A stretch of DNA of 64,000 bases from CAZMXI01 sp964570205 (lineage in GTDB: Bacteria > Planctomycetota > Phycisphaerae > Tepidisphaerales > Tepidisphaeraceae): NCBI GenBank assembly GCA_964570205.1, contig CAZMXI010000001.1:12881-76880 (forward strand). Direction: 5' to 3'. A program made the translations under genes and the position numbers. Under the pieces are notes generated by a model, which saw nothing but the letters and a program-made list of their open reading frames with translations, was not told the origin of the DNA and searched no databases. Position 1 is the first letter of the stretch, and each line of letters begins with the position of its first letter. This document shows, piece after piece, positions 44,601-56,857 of the stretch.

Positions 44601-45808
44601 ACCACGCTGGGATTCTGGTCGGGGCGTACGGAGATTTCGTATTCCTCAAGGCCCGCGTTGTCGAAGTCGTCAATGTCGGTGGCGCGAATCCGGAACCGAA
44701 GCGGCTGCATGGCCGTGTAGCCGGCCGTGGCGATGGAATCGCCTGGGCGGCCCCATTGAATCGCCGGCGACGGCTCGTCGCTCTTCACCGACTCGATGGC
44801 CACCGGCTTCGTCGCCAGAGGCTTGTTGAAACTGATGGTCAGCAGCACATGGGAGCCCACCGTCACCTGGGCGGGCGCCTCCGACAAATCCACGCTGGTC
44901 GGCGGCAGCTTGGCGTAGGTGGGCGGTGTGATCTTCGCCTCAACGCGGGTGATGGCCAGTCGCTGCACCACTTGGATCAGGGCCGGTCGGGTTTGGTCAT
45001 CGCCAGCCTTCATCCAGACCGTCATGCCGGCGCCTTTAGCGTCGATGCCGACGGCATAGGTTCCGTCAGCGTTCCGCTGCATGAGTTGCTGGTGAACGGG
45101 GCCGCTGTCATAGCGGTAATACACGATCGCCTTCATGTCGGACTTGTCGCCCTTCGCCAGCCGCATCTTCAGGTCCACGCGCTGTCCCACCGCCACCTTG
45201 GCGGGAAGTTCTCGCAGCAGATCGATCTGGACCCGCTTTGGCCAGGGTTGGTCGCCCAGCATCAGACGCGATGCGGCGATGCCGCGATACTTCGGAAACG
45301 CCATCGCCAGAATGAGAATCAGCGCCAGCGCGCCGATGCCGACGCCCAGCGCGTAGATCACCGGCTTGCGAACGATGATGTCGTCCATATCCACCGCGCC
45401 GGCCAGCCGGGCGGCGTCTGCAATCGTCCGCTGCTTCATCACCGCCGATCCCGGGATATCGTCGCGAACGAAATCCACAGTGCTGCGCAACCGGTCGTCG
45501 AACTCCGGAAAAACGTTCTCAAGCCGGCCGGCGATGTCGGTGATGGGCATCCGAGACGCCAGTGGACGGATGATCAGGCTCCACACCGCCCAGGCGATGC
45601 CAGCCAGTCCCAGCATCATGAACACGGCGCGGGGAACCGCGTGCATGTTCAGCGTGTAATCCAGCGCCACGACCAGCAAAAGGACGCCGGCGGCCACGGC
45701 CAGCACCGCCCCCAGCCCGTAGAGCAAACCGAGGGCCTTGACCTTGCGGCGAATGGCTGCGAGCGATGCGAACAGCGGTGCATATTCAACAGGAATTGTG
45801 GGAGGCAT
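41636..45808 (-). CDS. Giant membrane protein with long coiled-coil and Gln-rich region
   Basis: 1390 residues from the ATG at 45806-45808, with AAGGAG about 7 bases upstream. Three hydrophobic helices near the N-terminus (about residues 26-50, 60-84 and 150-172) resemble DUF4175-type proteins. A beta-rich extracytoplasmic part follows (~180-540). From ~540 to ~1200 it is heptad-rich coiled-coil with Gln-rich stretches (KRAAQQSQQQQ). A Gly-rich linker and a Gln/Asn/Gly/Pro-rich segment (~1290-1340) precede a conserved-looking end (REIKAIIEG ... YYEMMSRK). Part of the MoxR cluster; likely a structural or tethering component. Function unknown. Confidence 0.8.
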   Translation of the reverse strand: MPPTIPVEYAPLFASLAAIRRKVKALGLLYGLGAVLAVAAGVLLLVVALDYTLNMHAVPRAVFMMLGLAGIAWAVWSLIIRPLASRMPITDIAGRLENVFPEFDDRLRSTVDFVRDDIPGSAVMKQRTIADAARLAGAVDMDDIIVRKPVIYALGVGIGALALILILAMAFPKYRGIAASRLMLGDQPWPKRVQIDLLRELPAKVAVGQRVDLKMRLAKGDKSDMKAIVYYRYDSGPVHQQLMQRNADGTYAVGIDAKGAGMTVWMKAGDDQTRPALIQVVQRLAITRVEAKITPPTYAKLPPTSVDLSEAPAQVTVGSHVLLTISFNKPLATKPVAIESVKSDEPSPAIQWGRPGDSIATAGYTAMQPLRFRIRATDIDDFDNAGLEEYEISVRPDQNPSVVIENPRSNQDNTPVAVVHLQALAEDDFDIKSMTLVIDRLGDKKHWEIPLEAWSPVESSVQRKRFRIHHEWELARIPDANLKPGDVLEYHIRVTDNYELNGKYHEPAISGRLKINIVSQETLSNQITDAMRAVAERVKQAQNAQNRIKTETQNLRKDTEGKQQMDPADRAALNRLADQQSAVTSQTRQLSGTMNDVEQRLNDNRSDNQELKDIARDVKTALGDAADKPMGEATRRLSEANQNADPRNARTDEERQQQAGHRNENIKQAETSQQQASEKLGQALEKMGSLGMFDRLIEQVRSLLNDQQNLSKQTSNAGNQTIGKDPGKLTPEEKKALDDIARRQKELADKTDKLTADLNKAGTQTQKSDPATAEAMKRAAQQSQQQQVSSNMQQASQAAQQNQQAQAQARQKQAELGLQIMLDTLREAERRKLEQLAKDLAKLEELVGNLIRRQAGHNIDNLRLRGGEDLLKLVTDELLLQAERIRDKQPAIPGNEVLTRSQIQTETNSRDVAKTAENVQRGGVEVAAILSKAAGHMERAIVVLKATQLAEAYDPNQVRALATLEDAMKKVDELAKDVNDQLDQANRETVRQLYEKIRAEQEKINTETTRIDKAERLSDGTLSRRDAVSLNRLPGEQGALADQTKKLEESLSALGGVVYVWANQDIVKSMGEVRDMLGKPDTGIVTRTEEQRIVDQLDAMIKSLAVKPRQTDFHGDGGGGGGGSGAPKPRLPTEAELRLLKELQLAVNKATKVLNQQPNPDQPKLVGLGGRQGELRNLLDTLLQKASRGQVKLDPEPDPKDKLPEEASVDQIENDELEDWLLGSKSGDDQLTDDVKAAGQRMARSRQRLALDHDPGKTTQAIQDRIVLSLDNLIKLAQAQQAQSRPQQGRQPGQRPGQDPNQGQNMGQQNTGISQSNQGNQPAGSEAMRGTQDNTVSGQDIREKAGEWGGLTPREIKAIIEGAQDKSIPKYEKLIRDYYEMMSRKATEQR

Positions 45809-45853
45809 GTCTGCTCCTTCTATCCACATTCACAGCCAACGGGCAGCATCCTT

Positions 45854-48340
45854 TTACAGCATTCCGTAGAGCTTCCTTATCACCCATTCCGTCGTAATCA
45901 GCAGCACGAAAAGCAGCATCGCCAGCGGGGCGTTCCAAAGCAGCTCATGCGTGTAGATCGGCACAACCATCGCCGCACTCGGTATCTTACGCAGTTCGGC
46001 ACGCGCCGCGGCCGCCGAATCTCTGTCGAATACGACCAGCCTGTCGTAGGCCACGTCATCCTGCCCGCCGCTTTCGGCCTTGACCACCAGTTTGGAGAGC
46101 AAGGCCCGATCTACCATTGGCGACAGCAGTTCCACCCGCGGCTCATGAACAACGATCGGAAGTTCGGCGCCGTCAATGGCCGGTATGCGGGCGACGAATC
46201 GCCCCACGCGATCGGCGGTCCAGGATGCCAGGTACAGGTCGGCTTCATCCTGCCGTCGTTCCAGGGTCTCCTGACGCACCGGCTGCAGCGCCCCGTCGCT
46301 ACCCTGCTGTAGGACTGTGACGCCGAGCTGCTCAGGAAGTTGCCCCAGCAGTTCGGGGTCCAGCACGCGAAGCTGCAACTGCACCTGATTGCCTCGTTCG
46401 TAACTCGGCCTGAGGCTTACGAACGTCATTCGCCGCTGCCCGAGCTTCTTGGCACGGGCCAGATATCGGATCTGCTGAATCCAGTATGTGTCAAAAATCG
46501 ACTCGCCTGTATAGAAGCGCCACCGCCACGAGTCGTCTATCGCGGAAAAGAGCGTCCGTCCACCGCCAAAACGCCCGAAAACCAGGACAGGCCGCTTGCG
46601 GCCATCATCGCCGATGTCGGTGGGATGCTCCGCGTAAACCTCGCCAACCCCGGGCTTTACTGATACTCCCGTGTAGTACCAGAATAGCGGCTGCATGTCC
46701 TCGGCAAGGAATTTGTCGTTAAGCTGTTTGTCCTCGAAGAAACGAAATATGGTCGAGTTCGCGCCATCCTTGGTCAGTACCGGCCGCCAGCCTGCTTCGA
46801 TCTTCTCAAGCACTCCAGGCGGATCACGGGCAATCAGGACCGGCAGGACCGGCTCAATGGCGGTGTTGCGGAATTCATACGGCGACCACCGTTGACCGGC
46901 GATCATCCCGAAGCCACCGTTTCGCTTCAGGACAAAGTCATGCACAAGCTGAAGTTGCGCATCGGTGAACTGCCGCGGATCCACGTCGCCAAAAAGAACG
47001 ACGTCATAAGCCATCAACTCAGCGGGACTTTCGGGAAAGCGCGTGATCGGACCGTGGAAATCCTTGGTCGGCGGGTCACCTTCCTGCGCAAAGCCAGTGT
47101 CGGCCGAGAGAAGCAGGCACGAGATGTCCACGGTCGTGTCGCGAATCATCTGGTCCTTGATGTACCGATACTCCCAGCGAGGGTAGCCATCGACGTACAG
47201 CACCCGGATCTTCGCATCCATCACGGCAATCTGGGCAGTATAAGTGTTGTCTTGATCATCAACCTCGCCCGCCTGCTTCACCGCTTCGGCCACCACCTGA
47301 AGGTTGCCTGGCTCGGCGGGTTTAAAGACGACCTCGACTTCCTGAGAGGCCTCGCCGTTGACCGTCACGACCATTTCGGCCGGCTTGCCATCCGCGCGAA
47401 CCAGAGGCAGTCCTGTCGCCTTGTCCTTCAGTGCAAGTTGCACCTGGTGATTGGCCGGATACCCAATCGCCCGCAAGTGCACTTTCGCGCTGACAATGTC
47501 TCGCACGAACGCGGCATCCTGCATGTCGATGCTTTCGACGGTGATGTTCTGCGGCGCCTTCTCCGAGCCCACGGCAACCGGGTAGACCCTGATCCCAAAG
47601 TCCTTGATTGCGGAGAGATTATCCGCGAGTGATTCCGCTGGCGTCGCCCGGCCATCGGTCAGGATCACGACTCCGGCAAGACGCTGGCCTTGAAGCTCTT
47701 CGAGAACCGTGCGCAGTGACGCAAGCACCTGTGTGGACTGACCTTGCGCCTCCAGAGATGACAGCACGGCCGCGATGGGGATGACCTTATCGCCCTGATC
47801 TTGCCCAGCCACGACCGCAGTCACAGACCCCTGGGCCAGGGTGGCCAGGGATTGGGCATCCCTGTCGAATCGATAGAACTTGAGGTTGTGTTGACTGGAC
47901 AGGTCTTTAATGAGTTGCTGATCCTGACCTTGGAGCAGATCCAGCATGGCGCCTAACCGCGTCATGCCCTGGCGATCAACGCCCTCTCCCCCGTCCCGTA
48001 CCTTCATGCTGACGCTGTCATCCATCAGCACGGCCAGAACCGATGGTTCGGTCCGACTTTGTGCCAGCGTGACGACCGGCCGATTGAGCATGGCGAGGAT
48101 GAACGCCAGGAGCAGAAGCCGCACCGTGCCCAGCGTAATTCGGGCTGTGCGCGAACGGGCTTCGCGGCGATACACGTAGACCACCAGGGCCACCATTGCG
48201 GCACCGAGTAGGAGATTCCACGTCATCGCCCCCACCGTATCCTGGAAAGGCCATTGGGGATTGAACTGAAGGGCGAACTCGCCCTGCTTTTCGAGGAAGC
48301 CCTTCTCAAGGCCGAGGATGTATTCCAGGAAGCGTTGCAT
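45854..48340 (-). CDS. VWA-like membrane protein with glutamine-amidotransferase-like domain
   Basis: 828 residues. Two N-terminal membrane helices (about 41-58 and 70-92) are followed by a von Willebrand A-like domain: DDSVSMKVRD is the degenerate MIDAS start, with LTDGRAT later. A central domain (LYVDGYPRWEYRYIKDQM, VLFGDVDPRQF) has the glutamine-amidotransferase-like fold seen in planctomycete cell-surface proteins. A single helix ends the protein (MLLFVLLITTEWVIRKL). It lies directly between the BatA-like gene and the coiled-coil giant, with short gaps of 14 and 45 bases, so one transcript is probable. Confidence 0.82.
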   Translation of the reverse strand: MQRFLEYILGLEKGFLEKQGEFALQFNPQWPFQDTVGAMTWNLLLGAAMVALVVYVYRREARSRTARITLGTVRLLLLAFILAMLNRPVVTLAQSRTEPSVLAVLMDDSVSMKVRDGGEGVDRQGMTRLGAMLDLLQGQDQQLIKDLSSQHNLKFYRFDRDAQSLATLAQGSVTAVVAGQDQGDKVIPIAAVLSSLEAQGQSTQVLASLRTVLEELQGQRLAGVVILTDGRATPAESLADNLSAIKDFGIRVYPVAVGSEKAPQNITVESIDMQDAAFVRDIVSAKVHLRAIGYPANHQVQLALKDKATGLPLVRADGKPAEMVVTVNGEASQEVEVVFKPAEPGNLQVVAEAVKQAGEVDDQDNTYTAQIAVMDAKIRVLYVDGYPRWEYRYIKDQMIRDTTVDISCLLLSADTGFAQEGDPPTKDFHGPITRFPESPAELMAYDVVLFGDVDPRQFTDAQLQLVHDFVLKRNGGFGMIAGQRWSPYEFRNTAIEPVLPVLIARDPPGVLEKIEAGWRPVLTKDGANSTIFRFFEDKQLNDKFLAEDMQPLFWYYTGVSVKPGVGEVYAEHPTDIGDDGRKRPVLVFGRFGGGRTLFSAIDDSWRWRFYTGESIFDTYWIQQIRYLARAKKLGQRRMTFVSLRPSYERGNQVQLQLRVLDPELLGQLPEQLGVTVLQQGSDGALQPVRQETLERRQDEADLYLASWTADRVGRFVARIPAIDGAELPIVVHEPRVELLSPMVDRALLSKLVVKAESGGQDDVAYDRLVVFDRDSAAAARAELRKIPSAAMVVPIYTHELLWNAPLAMLLFVLLITTEWVIRKLYGML

Positions 48341-48354
48341 GCCAGTTGCCAGTC

Positions 48355-50685
48355 TCAGTTGCCAGTTGCGACAGCCGGTTCAGGGGCGCCACCGTGCTTT
48401 ACGGCACCGGCGCGGCGGTAGTGTCCGAAGTACATCGCCATCAATGACTCAAAGCCCGCCAGGACCAGCACGACCGCCATAATCGCCCAGCCGAGGTCAT
48501 TGCCGTCATCGCGCGATAGGGCCGAAGCGGGAAGCGTATCATCAAAGAGCTCCATCTCGATGTCGCCCAATGCCTTGCGAACCGCATCCCGGGGCAGGAG
48601 GCGAATGTCCGCTTCGTCATCAGGAACGTTCACCGCAATGGGCAGCGTGCGAGCGCCGATATGCAGTTGATACAGGCCGGGCCTGATGAGGGGACGACTG
48701 CGGTAGAAGATGCTGCCATCGGCGGCCGTGATCGCCTCGATCGAGATCTGTTTGCGGCCGACGTCCATCAGCACGGGCACGGCGGCCATCTTCAACCTCG
48801 CGGGTATCTCCAACGGCTGGCCAACCGTCAGGTTCATCCATTTATCGCCGATGTCCACAGTGCCAGAAAGCAGTTCATGAATCAGCGCTACGTACGCGGG
48901 TTTGGCGTTGATGCTTGTCCAGTCAGGATTTGCGGTGGTACTGATATTGACCACTCGGCCGCGGTCGAGGGCATGCACGGCAATCGCCGGATCGCCGGTG
49001 GGCTGATTGTTCGAAAGGTACTTCAGGACGGGCTCTGCTTTCATCTTCGGGTCGAGCTCGATCTGGTAATAGGTGTAGATGCGTGCGGTATCCAGTCCGG
49101 TCTTTTCCTGATATCTGAATATCCCCAGCAGAGGGTGGAGGTTGGGGTCGTTGGCGTTGAAGTCGAGGGTGAAGTTGCCGCCGTCGGGCGCGGTCTTGCG
49201 CGTCACCAGCTTGCCCGGCAGGAGTTGCCGCGGGACCAGTGTCCTGTTGTAGTCATCCTTGTCGACCCGGTCGCCCATGAAAAGCATGAGCGTGCCGCCC
49301 TGGCGCACGAATCGTTCAAGCTGATCGGCCTCGGCCCCGGTGAGCTTCTGCACATCCGTGAGAATGACAGCGCGATAGTCGGACAGGATGCGATTGGCCA
49401 GTTCCCCATCAGTAATCAGTTCCGGCAGCACATAGCTGTCGGTGCGCACCGTGCCGCCTGCGCCAATCTCACGCTTGGGCGCCAGGGCCAGGTCAAGGAA
49501 GGCACCCGACCCGGAAAGCCGGCCCTCGCCGCGCTCGCCTTCAACGATAAGCACCTTCAGTTCGCTGGCTACTTCGATCACGCGGTGCCGGACATTGTCG
49601 GCCTTCAGCCGCTCGTCATTCTGGAGCAGGACGCTCAGTACATGGGCCCCGCCCTGCTGAATGTTCGCCTTGGTCTGCTTCTGCTCCTGCGTCCCGGTGT
49701 CCGGTTTCAGCCGCACTCCATCTGGCAGGAGTTGCTCATCCCATTTCCATTGCAGCGCCGTCTCGGGGCCCGCGCCGTACCCTTTCACCGTCGCCAGAAA
49801 GCTGGTCTGGAAGATGCGGGTCACCAGGCCGCTGTCAGGATAGGCGTCGAGAACGGCGTAGTTCCACTGGCCATCCTGCCCGAGATTATTGATGCGGATG
49901 CGCCGGCCGAACTGGGTCGCCAGGTCGCGCCCCGCCTGGGCGATGGCCTCGCCGACGCCGTCCTGATCCCAGGCGCTGCGTGTGAAATCCGTCAGGACAT
50001 AAAGCCACTTCGTCGGTTGCTTGGGGTTATCACGGGCTAGCTTTCCCGCGGCCAGGAGCGCGCCCAGCACATCCGTGCCGGCATACGACTGCTCGATGCG
50101 ATCGACGGCGGCCTTCGCAGCGTCGAGATCATAGCCGGGCTGCATCACGATGACATCGGGCGAAAGCTCGTCACTCTGCGGCTTGTGGCCGGGCGGACGA
50201 TAGGCGCGGGCGGTCGAAATGATCGCCACCGCCTCGCTTCCGGGGGAAAGCTTGTCAATCTGCTGCTTGGCGAGGATCTTCGCCTGGTCGAGATGGGTGC
50301 GGGCCCCGGGTCGATCAGCCTCGTAGGCCATCGAGTAGCTGTTGTCAACCACGAAGATGTGAAGGCCCGATTTCTGCCCCGCCAAAGCGGCGATGGTGCT
50401 ATCGGTGCAACCCAGCGGGCGGGCCAGCGCCAATCCCAGAAGGAACAACAGCAGGCAGCGCGTCGCCAGCAGCAGGAACTGCTCGAAGCGGACACGACGC
50501 CGGTTCTTCCGCATGGCTTGGAGCAGGTAGTCCATGGCCGCCCACCGCACCACCTTATAGCGGCGACGGTTCAGGATATGGATGATGATCGGGATGCTCG
50601 CCAGCCCCAGGCCGGCCCAGACGAACGCCGGATTGATCGCCCAGAGAGCCAGGGGCAGCGCGTTATGGATGGTATCACTCAGCAT
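48355..50685 (-). CDS. BatA-like aerotolerance family membrane protein with VWA domain
   Basis: 776 residues. The N-terminus is the BatA signature (FVWAGLGLASIPIIIHILNRRR then VRFEQFLLLATRC ... ALARPLG), comprising two membrane helices around a basic cytosolic loop. A VWA domain follows with MIDAS DNSYSM, GTD and LTDFTRSAW. A second half carries an amidotransferase-like domain (VQKLTGAEADQLERFVRQGG), and a C-terminal helix (LGWAIMAVVLVLAGFESLMAM) ends it. BatA-type proteins work with MoxR and DUF58 proteins in stress or envelope maturation. Partners are encoded immediately upstream. Confidence 0.88.
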   Translation of the reverse strand: MLSDTIHNALPLALWAINPAFVWAGLGLASIPIIIHILNRRRYKVVRWAAMDYLLQAMRKNRRRVRFEQFLLLATRCLLLFLLGLALARPLGCTDSTIAALAGQKSGLHIFVVDNSYSMAYEADRPGARTHLDQAKILAKQQIDKLSPGSEAVAIISTARAYRPPGHKPQSDELSPDVIVMQPGYDLDAAKAAVDRIEQSYAGTDVLGALLAAGKLARDNPKQPTKWLYVLTDFTRSAWDQDGVGEAIAQAGRDLATQFGRRIRINNLGQDGQWNYAVLDAYPDSGLVTRIFQTSFLATVKGYGAGPETALQWKWDEQLLPDGVRLKPDTGTQEQKQTKANIQQGGAHVLSVLLQNDERLKADNVRHRVIEVASELKVLIVEGERGEGRLSGSGAFLDLALAPKREIGAGGTVRTDSYVLPELITDGELANRILSDYRAVILTDVQKLTGAEADQLERFVRQGGTLMLFMGDRVDKDDYNRTLVPRQLLPGKLVTRKTAPDGGNFTLDFNANDPNLHPLLGIFRYQEKTGLDTARIYTYYQIELDPKMKAEPVLKYLSNNQPTGDPAIAVHALDRGRVVNISTTANPDWTSINAKPAYVALIHELLSGTVDIGDKWMNLTVGQPLEIPARLKMAAVPVLMDVGRKQISIEAITAADGSIFYRSRPLIRPGLYQLHIGARTLPIAVNVPDDEADIRLLPRDAVRKALGDIEMELFDDTLPASALSRDDGNDLGWAIMAVVLVLAGFESLMAMYFGHYRRAGAVKHGGAPEPAVATGN

Positions 50686-50753
50686 GCGTCAATCTCGACT
50701 GTCCTGGCTTCCGCCTGTGGGTCAATCCGGAAGCCCGAATCCCGCATCGCCAA

Positions 50754-51683
50754 TCACTTGATGCTGGCGGCGCGCGTGGCCAGGAAGCCACTGAGCGTCA
50801 CATCCAGCGATTCAGATGTATTCATCCGCACAAAATCAATGTGCATGCCGCGACAGAGCTTCTTGAGCCGCTCGGTGGCATCGGCCAGTTGCGCCAGATA
50901 CCCTTCCCGCAGCGCCCGCGGCTCGGTCAGCAGTTCGCCCATCTCTTCCAGACCCTTGAAGAGCGTCACATCCTCAAACGGAAACTCGATTTCCATCGGG
51001 TCCAGCACCTGGAACGCCATCATCTCGTGTTTTTTGTAGCGCAGGTGCCGCAGGCCCTGCGTGATGCCGTCCAGGTCGTCAAAGAAGTCCGACAGGATCA
51101 CGATCAGGCTGCGATGCGTCAGCTTTTCGGCAAGCTGATCAAGGATTCGTCCGGTGTTCGTCTTCTTCAGCCGCGGCACAATGCACAGCTCGTGGGTAAC
51201 GATCTTCCACTGCCCCGGCGAGTTGCTGGGCTTGAAGTACCGCTTGAGCTCATTGTCGAAAATCGCCAGCCCCACCGAATCCTGCTGCTGGATCGCCATA
51301 TACGACAGCGCTGCCGCGATGGCCGTGGCATGGTCGTACTTGCTCCAGAGAACGTCCGCGCTGCCCACCGAGCCATAGGCCATCGACTCGCTGGCATCCA
51401 CCACGCAGATCAAATGGAGGTTGGTCTCTTCCAGATACTGCTTGAGGTATATCTTGTCAGACCGGCCAAAGACCTTCCAGTCGACGTGGCGTGTGTCGTC
51501 GCCGGCCACATAAGGCCGGTGCTGCGCGAATTCCACCGACACGCCCTGGTAAGGCGAGCGGTGCATGCCGGTCATGAGGCCCTCGACAATCAACCTGGCC
51601 CGCAGATCGAGCGACGCCACACGCGCCAGGATCTTGGGGTCAAGGTACTTGCGATAATCAACTTCTTGAGGAATCGTGGACAT
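50754..51683 (-). CDS. DUF58 family protein (MoxR partner)
   Basis: 309 residues, no signal peptide, likely cytoplasmic. DUF58 landmarks: the GVSVEFAQHRPYVAGDD box with RHVDWKVFGRSDK, and a VWA-like MIDAS (VVDASESMAYG) with ILSDFFDDLD later. DUF58 proteins act with MoxR AAA ATPases, probably as adaptors for metal-dependent complexes. The gene starts 84 bases after the moxR stop and precedes the BatA-like gene, the canonical order. Confidence 0.92.
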   Translation of the reverse strand: MSTIPQEVDYRKYLDPKILARVASLDLRARLIVEGLMTGMHRSPYQGVSVEFAQHRPYVAGDDTRHVDWKVFGRSDKIYLKQYLEETNLHLICVVDASESMAYGSVGSADVLWSKYDHATAIAAALSYMAIQQQDSVGLAIFDNELKRYFKPSNSPGQWKIVTHELCIVPRLKKTNTGRILDQLAEKLTHRSLIVILSDFFDDLDGITQGLRHLRYKKHEMMAFQVLDPMEIEFPFEDVTLFKGLEEMGELLTEPRALREGYLAQLADATERLKKLCRGMHIDFVRMNTSESLDVTLSGFLATRAASIK

Positions 51684-51767
51684 CTATACCCATCCCGGCG
51701 ACTCGCTTCCAAGGGGAACGAAACATGCCGGCCGGCGTCCTCTCGGCACGCACCGCCGGATCCCACG

Positions 51768-52868
<1,101 letters not shown>

Positions 52869-53095
52869 GGATTTCGACTCCTTGGCATCGGCCCCGAGGC
52901 ATGAAGGGCGCATCGCCCAGCCAAACCGTCGGCGCTTGCGTGTTCTGCCGTCCGCCGCACCCGGGGGGCGGATTTGGCGTATCATTGTATCCTAAGTTCC
53001 GGCCGGGGCGGTCGATCCAGGCGCTGCATCCGCCGGCATCCGGCTTCGCGTAAGGGCTTCACAAGCATAGGATGCGCCTTGGGATAAAAAGTTTC

Positions 53096-53926
53096 ATGCC
53101 CGAGCTGCCCGAAGTTGAGACGATCGTCCGCACATTACGCCCTTCGCTGGTCGCGCGGACGCTGCGGGGCATCGCGCACCTGCGGCCGGACATCGTCCGC
53201 TGTGGGACGCCCGATGTCCCGCGACGCCTTCAGGGCCGCCGCGTCAAGGGCGTGAATCGCCACGGCAAGCGCATCTGTATTCAACTGGATGACCAATCGA
53301 TCCTGATGATACAGCTCGGGATGAGCGGCCAACTCACCATCGACGAAGCCACCGCTCCCGTGAGGCCGCATACACACTTCATTGTGGACATCGCCGGAAA
53401 GCGGGCGGGCAGTCCACACCTGCAACTGCGATATCGCGACCCCCGACGGTTCGGCGGAATCCGGCTCTGCACAAACGATGACGCCCGCGACCGGCTTGGA
53501 CCCGAGCCCCTCGATATGCGGGCCTCAGAGTTTGCAGCTTCGCTCTCACGCACGCGGCGCGCGGTGAAAACCGCTCTGCTGGACCAGGCGCTGATCGCCG
53601 GAATAGGCAACATTTACGCCGACGAAGCGCTGTTTGAGACCGCCATACATCCAGCCACGCCCGCCAATCGGTTAGGGCCGTATCAGACCACCAGGTTGGC
53701 CAGAGCGATCAAGCGGGTGCTTCGCAGGGCGATTCTTCACCGCGGCAGCACGCTTCGTGACTACGTCGACGTCAATGGGCAGTCCGGCCGATTCCAGAAC
53801 CTGCATCGGGTATATGGCCAGGCAGGCAACCCCTGCCAGCGATGCGGAAACCGCATCGAACGGTTCGTTATGGGCGGGCGATCCACCCATTTCTGCCCAT
53901 TCTGTCAGTCTCACAAGCAAGGCTGA
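53096..53926 (+). CDS. mutM: Formamidopyrimidine-DNA glycosylase (Fpg)
   Basis: 276 residues. The start MPELPEVETIVR is invariant in the family because the Pro after Met is the nucleophile, so the ATG at 53096 is firm, not 53072. It excises 8-oxoguanine and other oxidised purines and cleaves the abasic strand. Visible: E3, the GLGMSGQL-like loop (IQLGMSGQLT), DPRRFGGI, IGNIYADEALF helix-two-turn-helix, and a zinc finger CQRC-x16-CPFC at the end. Along with the photolyase it adds DNA repair capacity to this region. Confidence 0.95.
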   Translation: MPELPEVETIVRTLRPSLVARTLRGIAHLRPDIVRCGTPDVPRRLQGRRVKGVNRHGKRICIQLDDQSILMIQLGMSGQLTIDEATAPVRPHTHFIVDIAGKRAGSPHLQLRYRDPRRFGGIRLCTNDDARDRLGPEPLDMRASEFAASLSRTRRAVKTALLDQALIAGIGNIYADEALFETAIHPATPANRLGPYQTTRLARAIKRVLRRAILHRGSTLRDYVDVNGQSGRFQNLHRVYGQAGNPCQRCGNRIERFVMGGRSTHFCPFCQSHKQG

Positions 53927-54178
53927 ACAGGCTGGGCATGGCGCCGCCGTCACAACGGCTGCCATCCTTGCAGTCCGCTGGAGGCAACTGCCGAGAAGGC
54001 AGACGGGCGATCGTTTTGCCGGCTTGGCAACGCAGGCGATGCCTCCATAAACCACGGCTTTTCCATCAGTTACGGCACGCGACATTCCGGACCTTAAGGC
54101 GTGCCTGTGGCCCTGCATTTGCGTATAGCTGTGCGGTGGCGATGGCTGTCCACATGCGGATCGCTATCAGGAGCTGAA

Positions 54179-56811
<2,633 letters not shown>

Positions 56812-56857
56812 CCAAGGCGGCCCAGCCAGCGTTCTGCCGGCCGGGCCACAACCATCT

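Noticed and set aside
53973..53990. CTGCC/GGCAG hairpin between mutM and clpB
   Set aside because: Only five base pairs and no T-tract or recognisable heat-shock element nearby.
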